Below are positions 49,141 to 61,288 of a stretch of 64,000 nt of DNA, one piece after another. Source of the DNA: Flammula alnicola (taxonomy: Eukaryota; Basidiomycota; Agaricomycetes; Agaricales; Strophariaceae); the NCBI GenBank assembly GCA_015499995.1, contig JADNRV010000027.1, positions 124,001 through 188,000 on the forward strand, read 5' to 3'. Made by a program: the position numbers and the translations under genes. Numbering within the stretch: the first letter of the stretch is position 1; the number at the start of each line of letters is the position of its first letter. Below the pieces are notes generated by a model. It was given only the letters and a program-made list of their open reading frames with translations, ran no database searches and was not told where the DNA came from.

Positions 49141-50937
49141 TGTTGGGTTGCGCATCTTTCTAAAAAAAGATGTGTGGGCTGGGGTTCTTGATGTTCTTGA
49201 TTTTCCGTTGAGCCTCTTTTCTTAAAAATTGATGTTGGTTGATGATGGTGATAAACATCATCATCATCGTCCTACATATCTGTACTACGTTATTTTACGC
49301 GAAGAGGAATTACATTGCTAACCCTTCCTCCGCTAGATCCAACCACGGCAACAGCAGCTACGACAACACCATGACCACGACGGCCTCGAATTCGTTCGCT
49401 GGGCTCAACAACTCGACGGCGTATAAATACAATCCCGCCGAGTCGTCGTCTTATGCCAGCAGTACGAGGACAGCTACCACGAACGCGAACCCGGCGTACA
49501 CTGTGCGCGGCGCGTATGTATCAGATGCGGACGACGACGACGACGACGACGATACGCCTCTAGCGAGGGTGCCGGTGCGATTGGGGTCGGAGTCGGGGGC
49601 GTCGGGTGCGAGTACGATTAGTGGGCGCGGGGTTGGACCAGCTGGAGGGCCCGGGGGTGGGATGCGGTTTAAGGTTGTTAATGCGGATGATGATGGCGAT
49701 GGAGCAGGAGTAGGAGCAGGAGCAGGGGTGGACGTGGATGGGATGGATCTGGGATTGGAGGGCGAGGAAAGGGCGGCGAACGCGGCTGCGATTCCGGCTG
49801 CCAGTGCGAGTGGGAAGGAGGTCAAGGAGAAGAAGTCGAGTATTTGGGGGACGAAGATCGCCAGTGAGTGCCTGTTATTTCTGTGCAGTAAATTGATCAT
49901 TGCAGGGACAAGATACCGAAAATGGTAAAATCTATTTATAAACTAAAAAAACAGCCTTCTTTTCAGCACTCTCCCCTCTTTTATTTCCCGCACCGACAAG
50001 GCTTCTCCCCGCCCGAAGGCCAGAAAAACATCGCGACGGGTTTGGCCCCCCGTCGTGGACAAGGTGAGTGCTAGACAGACGTCGAGTAGTTGAATGAATA
50101 TAAACAAGTTCGAGATGCAAGCTAATCCTCAGAGTCAGTACAAATCAAGGTAATAAATGTCGAGTGTGTGCTTACCTGCAAATGCGGCCCAAGTAAGATC
50201 CTTGCTAATCCTCGGGTCAATGCTCGAAATCGCATTGCGGATACTACCAGGGGACGAGGGCTCTTTACGAGCCGCAGCCTCTTCTTTTCGATGTGTCACG
50301 CAAAAGCGCAGGGCCACGCAAAGCCTTTAAGCCACCTATTCGGTCTCACAGAACACGGCCACCAGAGGTTTCTGCTCATTGTCACTGTCGAAAAACGCGC
50401 ACAGGCGCAGTTCGGCCATATTTCAATGGCCGCAAATCACGCTAAAGTCTTAAAATACTAAATTAGTGTCAATAGCGCATAATACTCAATGTCAACCACT
50501 TACCACGAAAATCAAGAGTCATTCATTTCACGAGATCACTCCCTGCAAAGTATGAAATCAAAGTCTCTGGATGCAAACCATCAGTGTTTCATTCCTGCTG
50601 ACAGCAGAAACAGACATACCTGTCAATCTTGAATACCGTGATCATCTGCCGGGATTCTCTTCAATCCCATCATCATAATTTGTCACTTGGAGCTAACATT
50701 CAAAATAAGCTCAATTCAATCCAACAGAAACAATACGTTCTGACCAAAATAGTGGCATGCATGCAGCATAGTGCGAACACAACCGCGAGAAAGTGATTCA
50801 AGGCCGTGGGCGCTTAATTGCCAGATCCACACGCCCGCACATTCAGAACCTCGGTTCACCACATGGACCCATGAAACCCCTCCAGGCAAAGGCTGGGAAA
50901 CACTGATTCCCGGAAACTCAAATGTCGTGTCAGAATT

Positions 50938-51646
50938 TCTATAGCCAAAGTCAGCATCCGGAATGGATGATATCATCCTGAAAACTTACCAGCAAACCCG
51001 AGAACTGTTCGCCGAAGCGAAGCAGTGCCCGCGCATCAAAATATATGGCGGGATAAAGAAATCTCAGGCATACTGATTCCCGGAAGCCCAAATATTGCAT
51101 CAAAAAAACCCTCTAGGTAAAATGCTAAATCAGCATCAACAGTGAATAATACTGTACTGAAAACGCACCAGGATAGCCTAAAACCCTCTCTCAAAGTGAA
51201 GCAATCCCCAGAAGTCGAAATATAGTGTTAGGGAAATCCTTCAAGGCATGGGGCACATCCATGGATTCCCGGAAAGCGAAATATGGCATCAGAATTTCTA
51301 TAGGCAAAGTCAGCATCAAGGATGGATCATATCACACTGAAAACTTACCAAGATACCCTAAAACCCTGTCTCAAAGTGAGGCAATTCTCGGAAGTCAAAA
51401 TAGATGGTTAGAGAAATCCCTTAAAGGATGGCTCAGCCACACAGATCCCCGGAATACTGAAATGAGCACTAAATCAGCATGAGAGGTTAATATTTGAATA
51501 ATATCACACAGAAGACTCACAAGAAAAGCTTGGAGCTATCCGCCAAAGAAAAGCGATCCCGGAAGTCCAAATATACTGTCAGAATTTCTGTGCACAAATT
51601 CAGCATTGTGTTGCTCTCGAAAACTGATAATCAACTTGAGACGTAC
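50938..51646 (-). repeat. Array of intron-like modules, copy 1
   Basis: On the minus strand five 44-59 nt segments have intron form: 51,588-51,646, 51,469-51,520, 51,298-51,348, 51,125-51,168 and 50,939-50,989. Two share GTAAGTTTTCAG at the donor end and GATGCTGACTTTG-C-TATAG at the acceptor end; the others are diverged. The sequence after each acceptor is also repeated (AAATTCTGA, then an ATATTT-GACTTCCGGGAAT block occurring one or two times per unit). The period is about 120-185 bp. Frames after the third exon hit stops, so a protein is doubtful. Confidence 0.6.
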
Positions 51647-51967
51647 CGAAAAATGATCCTTGTTTACCAAATGATGGCCTCGGCAAGTATACAGAACATT
51701 CTCGAGTGACCTGAACAGTGAATACACATTTTCATGTTAGTATCAATGCATATTGAAATAGATACACAACTTGAACTTACCGACCCATGGTAGAAGCATC
51801 CACATTGCAGATAATCAAAGAGACGTGATGATGTGAAAGGTCCTGTCGAAATGTTCAGACATTGTTTGGCATGGGGTGACCAAACATACCAGATAAGATG
51901 TGGCAAGCAACAACTTCAGACGATGACGGCGACATGAGACAAGGATGGTGGATGGACGGACTGTCAT
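51647..51967 (-). CDS. Possible small gene feeding the module array, copy 1
   Basis: Weak prediction. A TATAAAAG box (52,012-52,019) lies 45 bp upstream of an ATG, with a CT-rich stretch between, as in many fungal promoters. Three exons join in frame: MTVRPSTILVSCRRHRLKLL with a hydrophobic run LLLATSYL, then DLSHHHVSLIICNVDASTMG, then RSLENVLYTCRGHHLVNKDH. After the next intron the frame reads two codons and stops, giving under 75 residues. It may be a transcribed non-coding or decayed gene. The same unit occurs in copy 2. Confidence 0.25.
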
Positions 51968-52011
51968 AAAGACGGGAAAGTGGGGATGGAAAGACTGGGT
52001 GGTACGGACAT

Positions 52012-52019
52012 CTTTTATA
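52012..52019 (-). promoter_or_regulatory. TATA box (copy 1)
   Basis: TATAAAAG on the minus strand, followed by a pyrimidine-rich stretch and an ATG 45 bp downstream. The identical site in copy 2 is at 63,438-63,445. Confidence 0.4.
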
Positions 52020-52373
52020 CTCTTTTTGTGCCAAGAGCTGACACAATCACGGCGAGATTGCCGTGCTCTGTTGCAGGTTTGCAACATCTTTTGGGCTTCA
52101 AGAAGCCTCAATTTGTCCCTTACGAAACTGATAACCGATCAAATCCTTAGCACATTTCGGAGAACTCCCCAACAGAGTCTCCTGATTCTCAGATCACAGT
52201 CGGAAAATTCAAATATCCTATATCCTCTCAAACTTTTGGCAAGATCTATTCTCTCATAGTGTCCCTGTAATTTTCCTCAGGACGTTCTACCTGTTAGCAA
52301 TTTGCTACCAGGCTGAGCTCCCTGAGGAAAGTCGCAGTGGATTCTAATTTGACAGATTCCTTTCCATGCCAAC

Positions 52374-52396
52374 TATGCGAAGCAAAGCTTCGCATA
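52374..52396. repeat. Perfect 10-bp hairpin, copy 1
   Basis: TATGCGAAGC and GCTTCGCATA separated by AAA. Present again in copy 2 (63,800-63,822). Unlike the two Helitron-type hairpins it has no CTRR nearby. Confidence 0.6.
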
Positions 52397-52574
52397 TTTA
52401 GACCCCTGACATCATGACATGAGCTTAAGTCTTAAGGTCCCCGTGAGTTTGAGTGAATTTCCGGGCAACAAATTCAAGCCTGGCCGCGCTGAGTTGCATC
52501 CGTGAATCGGAATTCTTCTCCAGTGAAATATTTCAGTAGATATTTATCTCTCACTTAAGGTCCTTGAATTGCTC

Positions 52575-55468
52575 ATGGTGTCTGCTGCTGGAAAGCGGCA
52601 AGCAGAAGAACACTCACAACTTGTATGTGACATAGGCCTTTAGCCAGCCGGCTGCAAATCTAATTTAAAATTTGGGTGGTCGATTACCCGTATTGCGAAC
52701 AACCCTATCGAGAAGTTCCTTACCTTTCTGACGTATGAAACACAGCCCATCTCGCATACATTTTCCCAGTTGTTCGGTTCAGGCTCTCCATGCTCCCTGT
52801 GTCAGTTCTTTTTGCTGATTCCATGTCCGTCTCAACATCATCTTCACTGCATCCCACTCCAGGTCACTCTCCTTTGCACTCTGTATTTTTCCCGAGTCAA
52901 TATTTCTGGAAGGCGTGCAGTGAGTAACCGTCAATTAATCAAGTTGATTCTTTGGATGGACTTGAATTCTTCACGCAAAACTGAGCTCACTTTCTCTCCC
53001 TATCTCAGGCCGGAATCTTCAGCCACATTGAGTAAACCCATTGTACGTAGCTCACCTTCTTAATTTCCAATTAGCGCCATGATTTCTTGTCCCAGCCTCT
53101 CTGTTAATGAGGCTTGCTCGCTCCAGCATGATAGACCGAGTACTGAACCTCGCAAATCAATTTGCCGTCTTTTCAGTCATCGAGGTGCGTAACTTTAAGC
53201 TGTCCTATACTTGTTTTTGTTTTCTGATAGCTCCTCGAGATAATGGTAGATCTCACCATGATCGATTGATGATGTTGTGCGCCGCCGCTGAGATGTGGCC
53301 GCGTTCTTTATTTGGATTTCGTGTTGTTGGTATTGAGAATTAGACGATTCAGATTACCTGCCCATGCCTGCCTGGAACCCAGATTTTGTGTAATGTTGAG
53401 TGATTGAAGATGGCAAGATGGAGAGCGCATGTGGTCTTGCGATTGCGCTCACACGTCGTCGACCAAATTCAGCAAGTACTCTGCGCTTTCAAAGTCCTCG
53501 CGCTCAATGTTCAACTCTCAATAGAATTGGAATCAACCACTCAGTACATAAAGCCTGATGTCCAGCTCAGTCAGTATAACACTGTCATCTTTCTGACAGA
53601 TTGGCGTACAAGATACTGAAAATTGAAATAAGCGCCCAAGGGCCGAAATGTCTTCATAACGGATCCGGGATAGTAAGGAACAATCATCGGGCTTTCGCTT
53701 TTCTGAAATATGAATCAAATAGTACGTATGTATAGCTTTAACATAAAGAGGAGGCACATGACAGGCCACCATTGATATGAACCGTGGTTTCGACGTGGGA
53801 CTCTGAATCCGGAAGATTTACCTGATGGAGTGTGTCGCACAGCGTTCAAGCAGTGTTCTCATTTTTGATTGAATCAATGAACGCAGTGCCACAGTAACCT
53901 TGTTATCTTGTTAAATGAATATATCTGATACGGAATACTGTCAATGGGAGACGGAGCAAGCAAAGTAATCGAGATCGTACCAATGGTCCCGGGATCAATG
54001 TCCTCTCCATCTCTTCCATCGCCAATTCTCAGTTTCATGTCTGAAAAATAACCTCTATTGAATTCCTTGGCTTCGGTCAACCATTTCGATCAATCAAGGG
54101 TCCTGTCAAAAAATTTGAGCAAGGGGAAAGTGACGAAGAGATCTTGAGGCCGAACAGCGCTTACCTCAGGCTCTCATTGCATTGCAGCCCCAGTTGGCGT
54201 TCCGTGTGTATTTCATGATTTAGAGTTCCAGATCTTAGAGAAAAGCAGAAAGTACCGTGTCATTTTAGCTGACAGGAGGTACAGGGTGCATAACATTTTG
54301 AAGTTCGAGTTTTCCGGATGAGGCCAAGATGAGGCAGAGTGTGGCGCAATCATTGTCGACCGCAAACTTGAAATCTGAAAACAACACTAAAAGCAAATTG
54401 AAACGAGAAAGATCAAGTTCAATTGAAACCGTATATGACATTATAGCATTCGGTGCTGATATATTTTAGGAGACAACGCACGGGACGGCCGAGTTCTGGA
54501 TCTCAAACTCGGCTGTACAGCATCTCTCCTCCATCCCCAATACACCGATTACACCGTAAAAACAACCAGAATCTTCTCATAAGGTACATATCATACTCCT
54601 ATTCAGTCCAGGGTCCCGTCGCTCATGTATTGGCAAATGTACATGCCATTTGAACGCAGATCGAAAGGTGGACTCACGGACACGCCCAAATCGCTGGAAC
54701 ATTGCTTGCACCGGAAATACCACTCCTACAGTGTCTCCAAGCGCACGCCATGCTCGGTTAGTGCTCCTATAACGACTCCCGAGTGAGTAACGAGCGGCAG
54801 AAGTTAGCACCCACTCACTGACAACACCTTCTCCTCGACCCCCGTTTCCAATTCCAATTGAAATCCACATCGAACGGGGACCTCAAAACAGCATGTAAGA
54901 TCTAATATATCACCCCATCAAGGGTCCTGTCAGCCTAGAACATCGCCCGCCAGAACGTTTCGCCTTGCTGAATTCTTATTGCAAGTTGCAACTGGAGACG
55001 GCATGCATCGCGTACGCACGGAATCCGTCTTAATCGTGAATTCGGGTGGATTCAGGGAGTTAACAGGGATGTTCTGGATGCTATAAGGGTTCGGCTAGCT
55101 TGGCAGGTTCGTGGTCGACGTTCGGAGGGAGTGTGAGCAAGGCAGGACAAGTTTTGGGTATTGTAGGACTGTTGAATTTGAGAAAGACAACTATTACAAT
55201 GTAATCTCTAAAAGAATTAAAAACCTTGGTTCACCTGAAATTTCTCTCATTATTAGTTAAGTAGACCTCTCAGTTAATAGGTAGCCAGTGCTCAACAAAG
55301 GTAGAGGAGTGCACGAAAGTCAGACGGAGGAATGGTTAACGTTGGTCGGACAAGCGCCGATCAAACGCTCGCTTAGTGAATTGTTGGTCCAAGACCCTGT
55401 ACGACCCTTGATCATACTGACGAATTGATTACATTCCGCTAGCCTACCGTACAAGGGTTTCTAAAATG
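52575..55468. other. Spacer between duplicates, no gene seen
   Basis: Short frames only. Unique relative to the rest of the window. If the duplication unit is larger than shown, this may belong to it and recur beyond the window. Confidence 0.45.
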
Positions 55469-55476
55469 TATAAAGG
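55469..55476 (+). promoter_or_regulatory. TATA box
   Basis: TATAAAGG 26 bp before the ATG at 55,495. At that spacing transcription would start at or just after the ATG, which weakens either the promoter or the start-codon call. Confidence 0.3.
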
Positions 55477-55494
55477 GAGGCGAGAATTTACCTT

Positions 55495-55970
55495 ATGTCC
55501 TCATCCCCTTCCTCCCTCTTCTCCTCCTCTCCTCTCCTCGCCTACTCATCCCTCTTCGCCATCGTCGTCGGACTCGATAGCGTAGTCCATCTCACCAGCG
55601 CTCGCCCGCAACATCGAGCTCGCAGCCCGATCGTAAGTGCCCACCTTCGCCCACTCGTCGCTGATAATATCATATCTAAAGCATCACAGTATGGTCAGCA
55701 AGTGTTCTCATGCATGTAAGTAAGGGTTGCCGCTCACCTTGGCAGAGACCGACGATTCATTCTGTCAAGAGAACACGACCCGCCAGTGGCAAAGGTACGA
55801 CCAAGGCGCGTACTCACCGCCTCGGTCCTTGCTGACCCCCCGTTTAACCCCAGATTCCCGCCATGCAAGCGTATCTCTCGGTGCATGGTACACGTTCTCT
55901 TCTCCTCCTCACCCTCGAAGATCTTGCCCCGGGTGTTGTTATCGACTGTAAGATAGGTTTCAAGGCATAG
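55495..55970 (+). CDS. Possible small multi-exon gene, unknown product
   Basis: Exons 55495-55632, 55690-55715, 55746-55794, 55854-55887 and 55921-55970 join without a stop into 98 residues. The N terminus is Ser/Pro/Leu-rich and hydrophobic (LLAYSSLFAIVVGL), like a signal or anchor segment, then ARPQHRARSPI, and the C-terminal part includes VHDLAPGVVIDCKIGFKA. Four frame-keeping junctions in a row are suggestive, but two of the introns would be only 30 and 33 nt and I recognise no family. It may extend further: an open frame beginning TDDEGRELARIRF follows a CATAG acceptor at 55,970. Confidence 0.22.
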
Positions 55971-57321
55971 ACAGACGACGAAGGACGAGAATTGGCGCGC
56001 ATAAGGTTCATAGACGGTCCTGGAGATGTCGTCAAGAACGTCGAAGCCCGACGACATGGAGAGCTGGCCCACCAGCGCGTTCGTATGCCTCGCCAGCAAC
56101 CCGCAGATCCGTACCGCCCACCACACGCCCAGTGCATGTCGGCCAACGTATGTCGTCCGTCTCTCTCCTGACCTCCTCGCTCGCTGACGACCCGAACTCT
56201 CGCCAACCTCTGCCAGCGATGCCGTATTGTATTGTATCCGATCCGCCGGACCAGGTGTTGGGCGAAGGCGGGGTATGTACGAGGTGGCAGCAACGAAGAA
56301 ACAACGGCCTCTTCGCAGCTTGCGTCCATGGCCATCCGGTGCGTCGTGCATCACTGTCTTCGCCGCCCTTTGAATCATCGTAGCTAACGGAGCCGCCTAG
56401 ATCGCACATAGAACGCGCGCTGTGCACGCAAACAATAAGTAAGTACGTGCCCGCCAATTGACGATACATATGCGATTACTTACACGTCTCCTCGCAGCTG
56501 CTTTACGATGAGCACCCTCTGCCGCTCCGTACGCCGCCCGACCACCTCGAAACCTCGCAAGCGCAGTAAACGCACTCGTTGCACTCGGTGCACTTGCTGC
56601 CAATGGCGCACGTCCGTCTGTCCGAGGGCGGTGCAATTGTGCGGTGCGATGTGTTGCAGGTGTCGCTACGTGCAGGTAAGTGTCGATCCACGATACCGGA
56701 CGAGAGAGCAGAGCATGGATGCTTACCGAGCCAGCTGCGCCCCTCGCTAGCCGTCTACATACCTCTCGTCCTCGTCGTCTTCATCGCCAGCCATCTGCTG
56801 GCCCACAAACCCACTCCGAACCCTCCCATCCGTCGCTATGGCCGTCCTCGCAACGTCCCTCAGAAAGACCCGAGCAGTTGAACGTTGACGGTTTGTGCAC
56901 CTGTGTGGACGTCACACGGCAGGAGGCCTAGGCAGAGAGAGAGAGAGAGATGAGTACACGCATCCACACAGATAGCACGAAGGGAACGAAACACTTACGG
57001 GTCGGGTCGAGGGCTGCGTTTTCGCGGCTGCCACCGTCCGCTACCGTTCCTCTGCTCTCGCTCTCGGTGAGACTGCCGCCGCCATGTTCGCACTCCACAC
57101 GCCCGCCCGCCCGCCGAGGCTCGCGATTCGTGAGGACATCGGCCATGATCGTGCGTTGCTGCCGCCGTGAAGATGGATTGGCAGAGGCGTTGATGTGCCG
57201 GTGCGTACTCGTCTCCCTGCCCCGTCGGTGCTGGCCCTGATGTTGCTCTCGTTGGTGCATCCCAGCTTCGTTCCTGCGCTCCGCCTCCGCCGTAGACTCT
57301 CTGTGGTGTGAAATGGTACCG
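55971..57321. other. GC-rich region of spurious long frames
   Basis: High GC gives overlapping frames on both strands (for example 55,734-56,378 minus) without conserved motifs. Another GTAAGT-to-CCAG intron-like segment occurs at about 56,672-56,733. A GA dinucleotide run is at about 56,934-56,950. Confidence 0.4.
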
Positions 57322-58290
57322 GTAAGTCGTTATTCGAGAGGCGGTGTGGTGTTCATGGCTGACTTTGGCATTGTCCAGCGACTTCGCGGCAAGAGAGAGG
57401 TGTGGGGGGCGAGATACAAAACAGCCTAGGTTGGAAATGAGGAGCGCGTGGGTGGTCTGTACATGATGAGCACGACGGCGGTAAGTCGGATGTGACAAAG
57501 CGGAGGTGATGTACTACTGACCTTGGGCATTCGCCAGCCGTATCGACGCACAAGAGAGCTCGCCAGCGCTCAGGCCGTAGAACAGGGCGCAATGTTGCCG
57601 TCCTCACTAGGGTCGAAGGAGCAAAGGAGCAAAGGAGCAAAGGTTGACGAAGAGTGGGCGTACTCGCCAGCCGTTGCAACCCTTTCGATTGGCGTGGATG
57701 TTGGCGTTGATGCTGGATGGATGTTGTTTGGGCATCGGTACGCACTCGATCCTCCGTTTCGTCGTTGCTGGCACTGAGACCCTCCTTGGTTCCTGTACTT
57801 CGCCATCGTTGTAGACTTCCTGTGCGTGAAACGATGCCCGTAAGCCTTGACTGTTCTTGAGGAGTGCCGATTTGGCTGCCATGCGATATTTGAGAGGGAG
57901 AGTGTCGAGATCGTAGGGTTTGGGGGTCGGAAAAAGGAGCGGGTGGAGTGCAAGATGTGCAAGTCGTAGCAAATGAGTGTTACTGCACGAAAGAAGGCCG
58001 GTAAGCGGAGTAGTGATGGGGAGACGTCGTGAGACTGACGTTGGGCATGCAGCAGCCGTTTCGACGCTATCGCGCCGACGAGGGGGTGATCTGGGCGTTC
58101 GAGCGTGGCATGGTCTTGAGCTACGGCTATCGACATGCAGGACGTGTCCCTGTTTGATCGTTGCAGGCGCCGATGTGGCTGCCATCGCTGCACTTGTGGC
58201 TCTCGACGTGCTGTGCAGTGATACGGTAGGGGGTAAGTCATTTTCTGGAAGGGCATGCGGCATTCGTGACTGACCTGGGGCTTGCCCTGC
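57322..58290 (+). repeat. Plus-strand array of intron-like modules
   Basis: Segments 57,322-57,378 and 57,481-57,537 are both 57 nt, start GTAAGTCG and end TGAC-TTGG-CATT-CCAG; 58,001-58,055 is a third member; 57,840 and 58,233 start others with damaged acceptors. The base after each acceptor also begins a shared exon-like sequence (CG-ATCGACGC-CAAGAGAG). Spacing is a multiple of about 160 bp for several members. No long frame runs through all of them. Confidence 0.5.
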
Positions 58291-58805
58291 TTGGTTTTCA
58301 CCGCTATGCAAGTCGCATCTAGCACTTTGGGTGACGGTGCGTCGTCGCTATGTGTCTGGCCTCGGCTCTACTTGCCGCGCTCGTGATAGGTGTCCATCGG
58401 TGCTGGAAGACGAAGGCGTGCGGAGAATCCGTGCGCATGTGCATGCGGCATTGGAAGTAGTGGACGCTATCCAACAGTCAAGTTGAAGGGACTGCTGAAT
58501 GCGAGGGGGGACCGGTGATCTTGAAATAAGCGGCGGTGTATAGTGGCCACAGGAGCGTGCCGATATGCATGGGGGTTTGGTTAAGATGTGGAGTGGCCGT
58601 ATGTCGACAAGTCCGGTGACCGGAAGCACAAGGAGAGAGAGGCTGGGTGTTGATACAGGGGAAGAATGGACCACGGAGATGGTGCAATGAATGCAGAGTT
58701 GGCCATTGTAATCGGAGAGAAAGAGGCCGATCGTTGTTGACTAAAACAGAACCAAACTTTGCTGTTGCTCTCTCTCTGCGGATTATTACTGGCCCCCATG
58801 CAACC

Positions 58806-61288
58806 ATGGACAACCGCTTCAACCGTTTCAAGTTTGCAAGCAGCTCCAAGCCACCTCCACTGCCGCCAAAGGACTACATCTACCAACGCACTGCAAACCC
58901 ATCCCAACCGTCGCTCTTTGCCGCCGACAGCACTGCACCCTCCTCGCCCCTCTCGCCCAGCATCCAGTACGCCATCCGCCGTGCCAACTCGCCGTCGCCG
59001 TCGCCTCTCTTTTCCTTTGAGACCAGCAACACCACCACCACCAGTATGACCAATAATAACTCTACGCCCTCACTCGTCCTCTCGCCACCGCCCCCAAACG
59101 CCGACGCCCCCTCCGTCACAAACAACAGGCAAACGACCATGTCCGTCGCGTCAAAGAAAGACAAGGCGCTGGCGTTTCTCAAGTTTTCGAAGCGCAGCCC
59201 GCGTTCGCCGCCCCCGGGCACGAGCAGTAGTGCCCCTTCAACGAGTTCATCTGGGTCTGTGATCGTCATTGGCAACAGCATCAGTGCGAGTAGCAACGGC
59301 TCGGACGAGGGCGACCTCCCGCCGCCCGCGCAGGAGGATGAGGGTATCTCCCTCCCATGGAACTTTCAGGTGTGTCTTGCCCCCTCGATGATTCAGCAAC
59401 AACTAACGACTTGTTTGCGTAGCATAATATTCACGTGGATGAAGGGTATGTGCTCCCTCCTATTGCTGCTTCTTCATTCCTGCGAACTACCCTACTAATT
59501 ACCCACCCGTAGATACGTCGGCATCCCACCCTCATGGTCGACCTCGCTCGCCTCGGCAGGCTTCACGGACGAAGAGATCGCGGCCATCCAGGCGCGCCGC
59601 GCTGCAGGCGTTCGCTCCCCGCCTGACCTCCGCTATCTCTACAACGAGCGTCCACGGAGTCCTGCGCTGGCTGCGTTTCCTGGGTACGTATCTACTTCAA
59701 TGCCCTCTACGGCGCTAATAACCCCACTAGTAGCAACACGAACGGAACCACGCCTGGAGTACCGGTGCTGACGCACCCGACGCCACGGACGACCTCGCTG
59801 CACCGCATCGGTCCTTCCGCGCAATCGAACCTCAACCCCAACAACGCCAGCTCGGAGCCCGCATCGTTGCCTTTCCCAAGTGCAGCTACGAGTACGAGGC
59901 CTGCGCTGCCGAGCATCAACACATCTTCCTCCTCGACTACTACAAATGTAACTTCGACCACCAACGCGAACACCTCAACGTCGAACGCGGCTGCGTCGTC
60001 GTCAAGCACACCGCTGACAACAACGACGACAGGCAGGAAGCCCCCGCCCAAACGCAAGCCGCCGTCGTCGCCTTTGGATGCTGATCTCGAGGACGAGGAG
60101 GCGCGGAGGAGGAAGGGGGGCCAAGGACAACCAGGGGGTAAAGGACAAGAAGAGGGGAAAGGACAGGAGCATAGGCCGAACCAGGCGTCGCTGTCGACGG
60201 TGGGGTATAGCGAGGAGTATTCGGGGTATGATGCGAGCGAGTGAGTGGTTTTTTTTTTTTTTTTCTGTTTTGGGTTTTTTGGGGATTTGCTGTGCGATTT
60301 GGATCGGATGTTGGATGTTGGATGCGCGCTGGGTGTGGTGCTTTTTTTCTCTTGCTCGTCTCGTCTCGTCTCGTTTTGGCTAGCATAGCATAGCGAGGAG
60401 GTTGAGATGGATTTTTCGTCGGCCTCTGCGATGTCGATGGGGTGTTTGAACGGTGTTCTTTTTTTTTTTTTTGGAGGGTATCATCGGAGGACTTGGGATG
60501 CTTTTCTTTTGTGCATTGGTGGATTCATTATGCCAGTCTCGAGCAATTTAGGCTTTCTCTGTGTGTGTTGGGTTGCGCATCTTTCTAAAAAAAGATGTGT
60601 GGGCTGGGGTTCTTGATGTTCTTGATTTTCCGTTGAGCCTCTTTTCTTAAAAATTGATGTTGGTTGATGATGGTGATAAACATCATCATCATCGTCCTAC
60701 ATATCTGTACTACGTTATTTTACGCGAAGAGGAATTACATTGCTAACCCTTCCTCCGCTAGATCCAACCACGGCAACAGCAGCTACGACAACACCATGAC
60801 CACGACGGCCTCGAATTCGTTCGCTGGGCTCAACAACTCGACGGCGTATAAATACAATCCCGCCGAGTCGTCGTCTTATGCCAGCAGTACGAGGACAGCT
60901 ACCACGAACGCGAACCCGGCGTACACTGTGCGCGGCGCGTATGTATCAGATGCGGACGACGACGACGACGACGACGATACGCCTCTAGCGAGGGTGCCGG
61001 TGCGATTGGGGTCGGAGTCGGGGGCGTCGGGTGCGAGTACGATTAGTGGGCGCGGGGTTGGACCAGCTGGAGGGCCCGGGGGTGGGATGCGGTTTAAGGT
61101 TGTTAATGCGGATGATGATGGCGATGGAGCAGGAGTAGGAGCAGGAGCAGGGGTGGACGTGGATGGGATGGATCTGGGATTGGAGGGCGAGGAAAGGGCG
61201 GCGAACGCGGCTGCGATTCCGGCTGCCAGTGCGAGTGGGAAGGAGGTCAAGGAGAAGAAGTCGAGTATTTGGGGGACGAAGATCGCCA
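58806..61288 (+). CDS. PAK/STE20-like N-terminal region (copy 2), no kinase domain
   Basis: Exons 58806-59369, 59423-59445, 59513-59683, 59731-60240 and 60762-61288 join in frame (about 600 residues); a further exon 61392-61488 can be added. Starts MDNRFNRFKFASSSKPPPLP. The CRIB-like motif is ISLPWNFQ-HNIHVDEG-YVGIPPSWSTSLASAGF, followed by EEIAAIQARR (one residue differs from copy 1: TDEE for TEEE). In PAK kinases this segment binds Cdc42/Rac-GTP and holds the kinase off. Here the gene runs into the minus-strand module array instead of a catalytic domain, so the product would be a Rho-GTPase-binding fragment without kinase activity, if expressed. Exon 1 is intact, unlike copy 1. Intron 4 is 521 nt. 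Confidence 0.72.

Larger units (their letters stand above)
46867..49863 (+). pseudogene. PAK/STE20-like N-terminal region (copy 1), no kinase domain
   Basis: Exons 46867-47432, 47487-47509, 47567-47737, 48320-48835 and 49337-49863. Starts MDNRFNPFKFASSSKPPPLP. A p21-Rho-binding (CRIB)-like motif spans three exons: ISLPWNFQ, HNIHVDEG, then YVGIPPSWSTSLASAGF. The remainder is Ser/Thr/Asn/Pro-rich low complexity with a run of aspartates at about 49,529-49,552. In PAK kinases such a region precedes the catalytic domain, but none follows here. One C is missing in the CCCC run at about 47,274-47,278 relative to copy 2 (CCCCC), which throws exon 1 out of frame, so this copy is probably dead. A TIR insertion lies in its intron 3. 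An extra short exon at about 49,967-50,063 is possible. Confidence 0.7.
46470..52574 (+). repeat. Direct duplication, copy 1
   Basis: Matches 58,430-64,000 in the same orientation. The offset is 11,939 at the gene start and 11,425-11,426 after a 0.5-kb insertion present only here. Similarity starts near CATGTGCATGCG and is moderate up to 49,140; from 49,141 onward I found only two differences, both in C-run length (51,558 and 52,263). Copy 2 reaches the window edge, so the true length is unknown. Confidence 0.93.

Noticed and set aside
52374..52396. Third Helitron-type terminus
   Set aside because: The hairpin is perfect, but neither side has CTRR at the right distance.
57570..58325. 251-codon minus-strand frame
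   Set aside because: GC-rich sequence with overlapping frames on both strands, no motif, and repeats on the other strand explain it.
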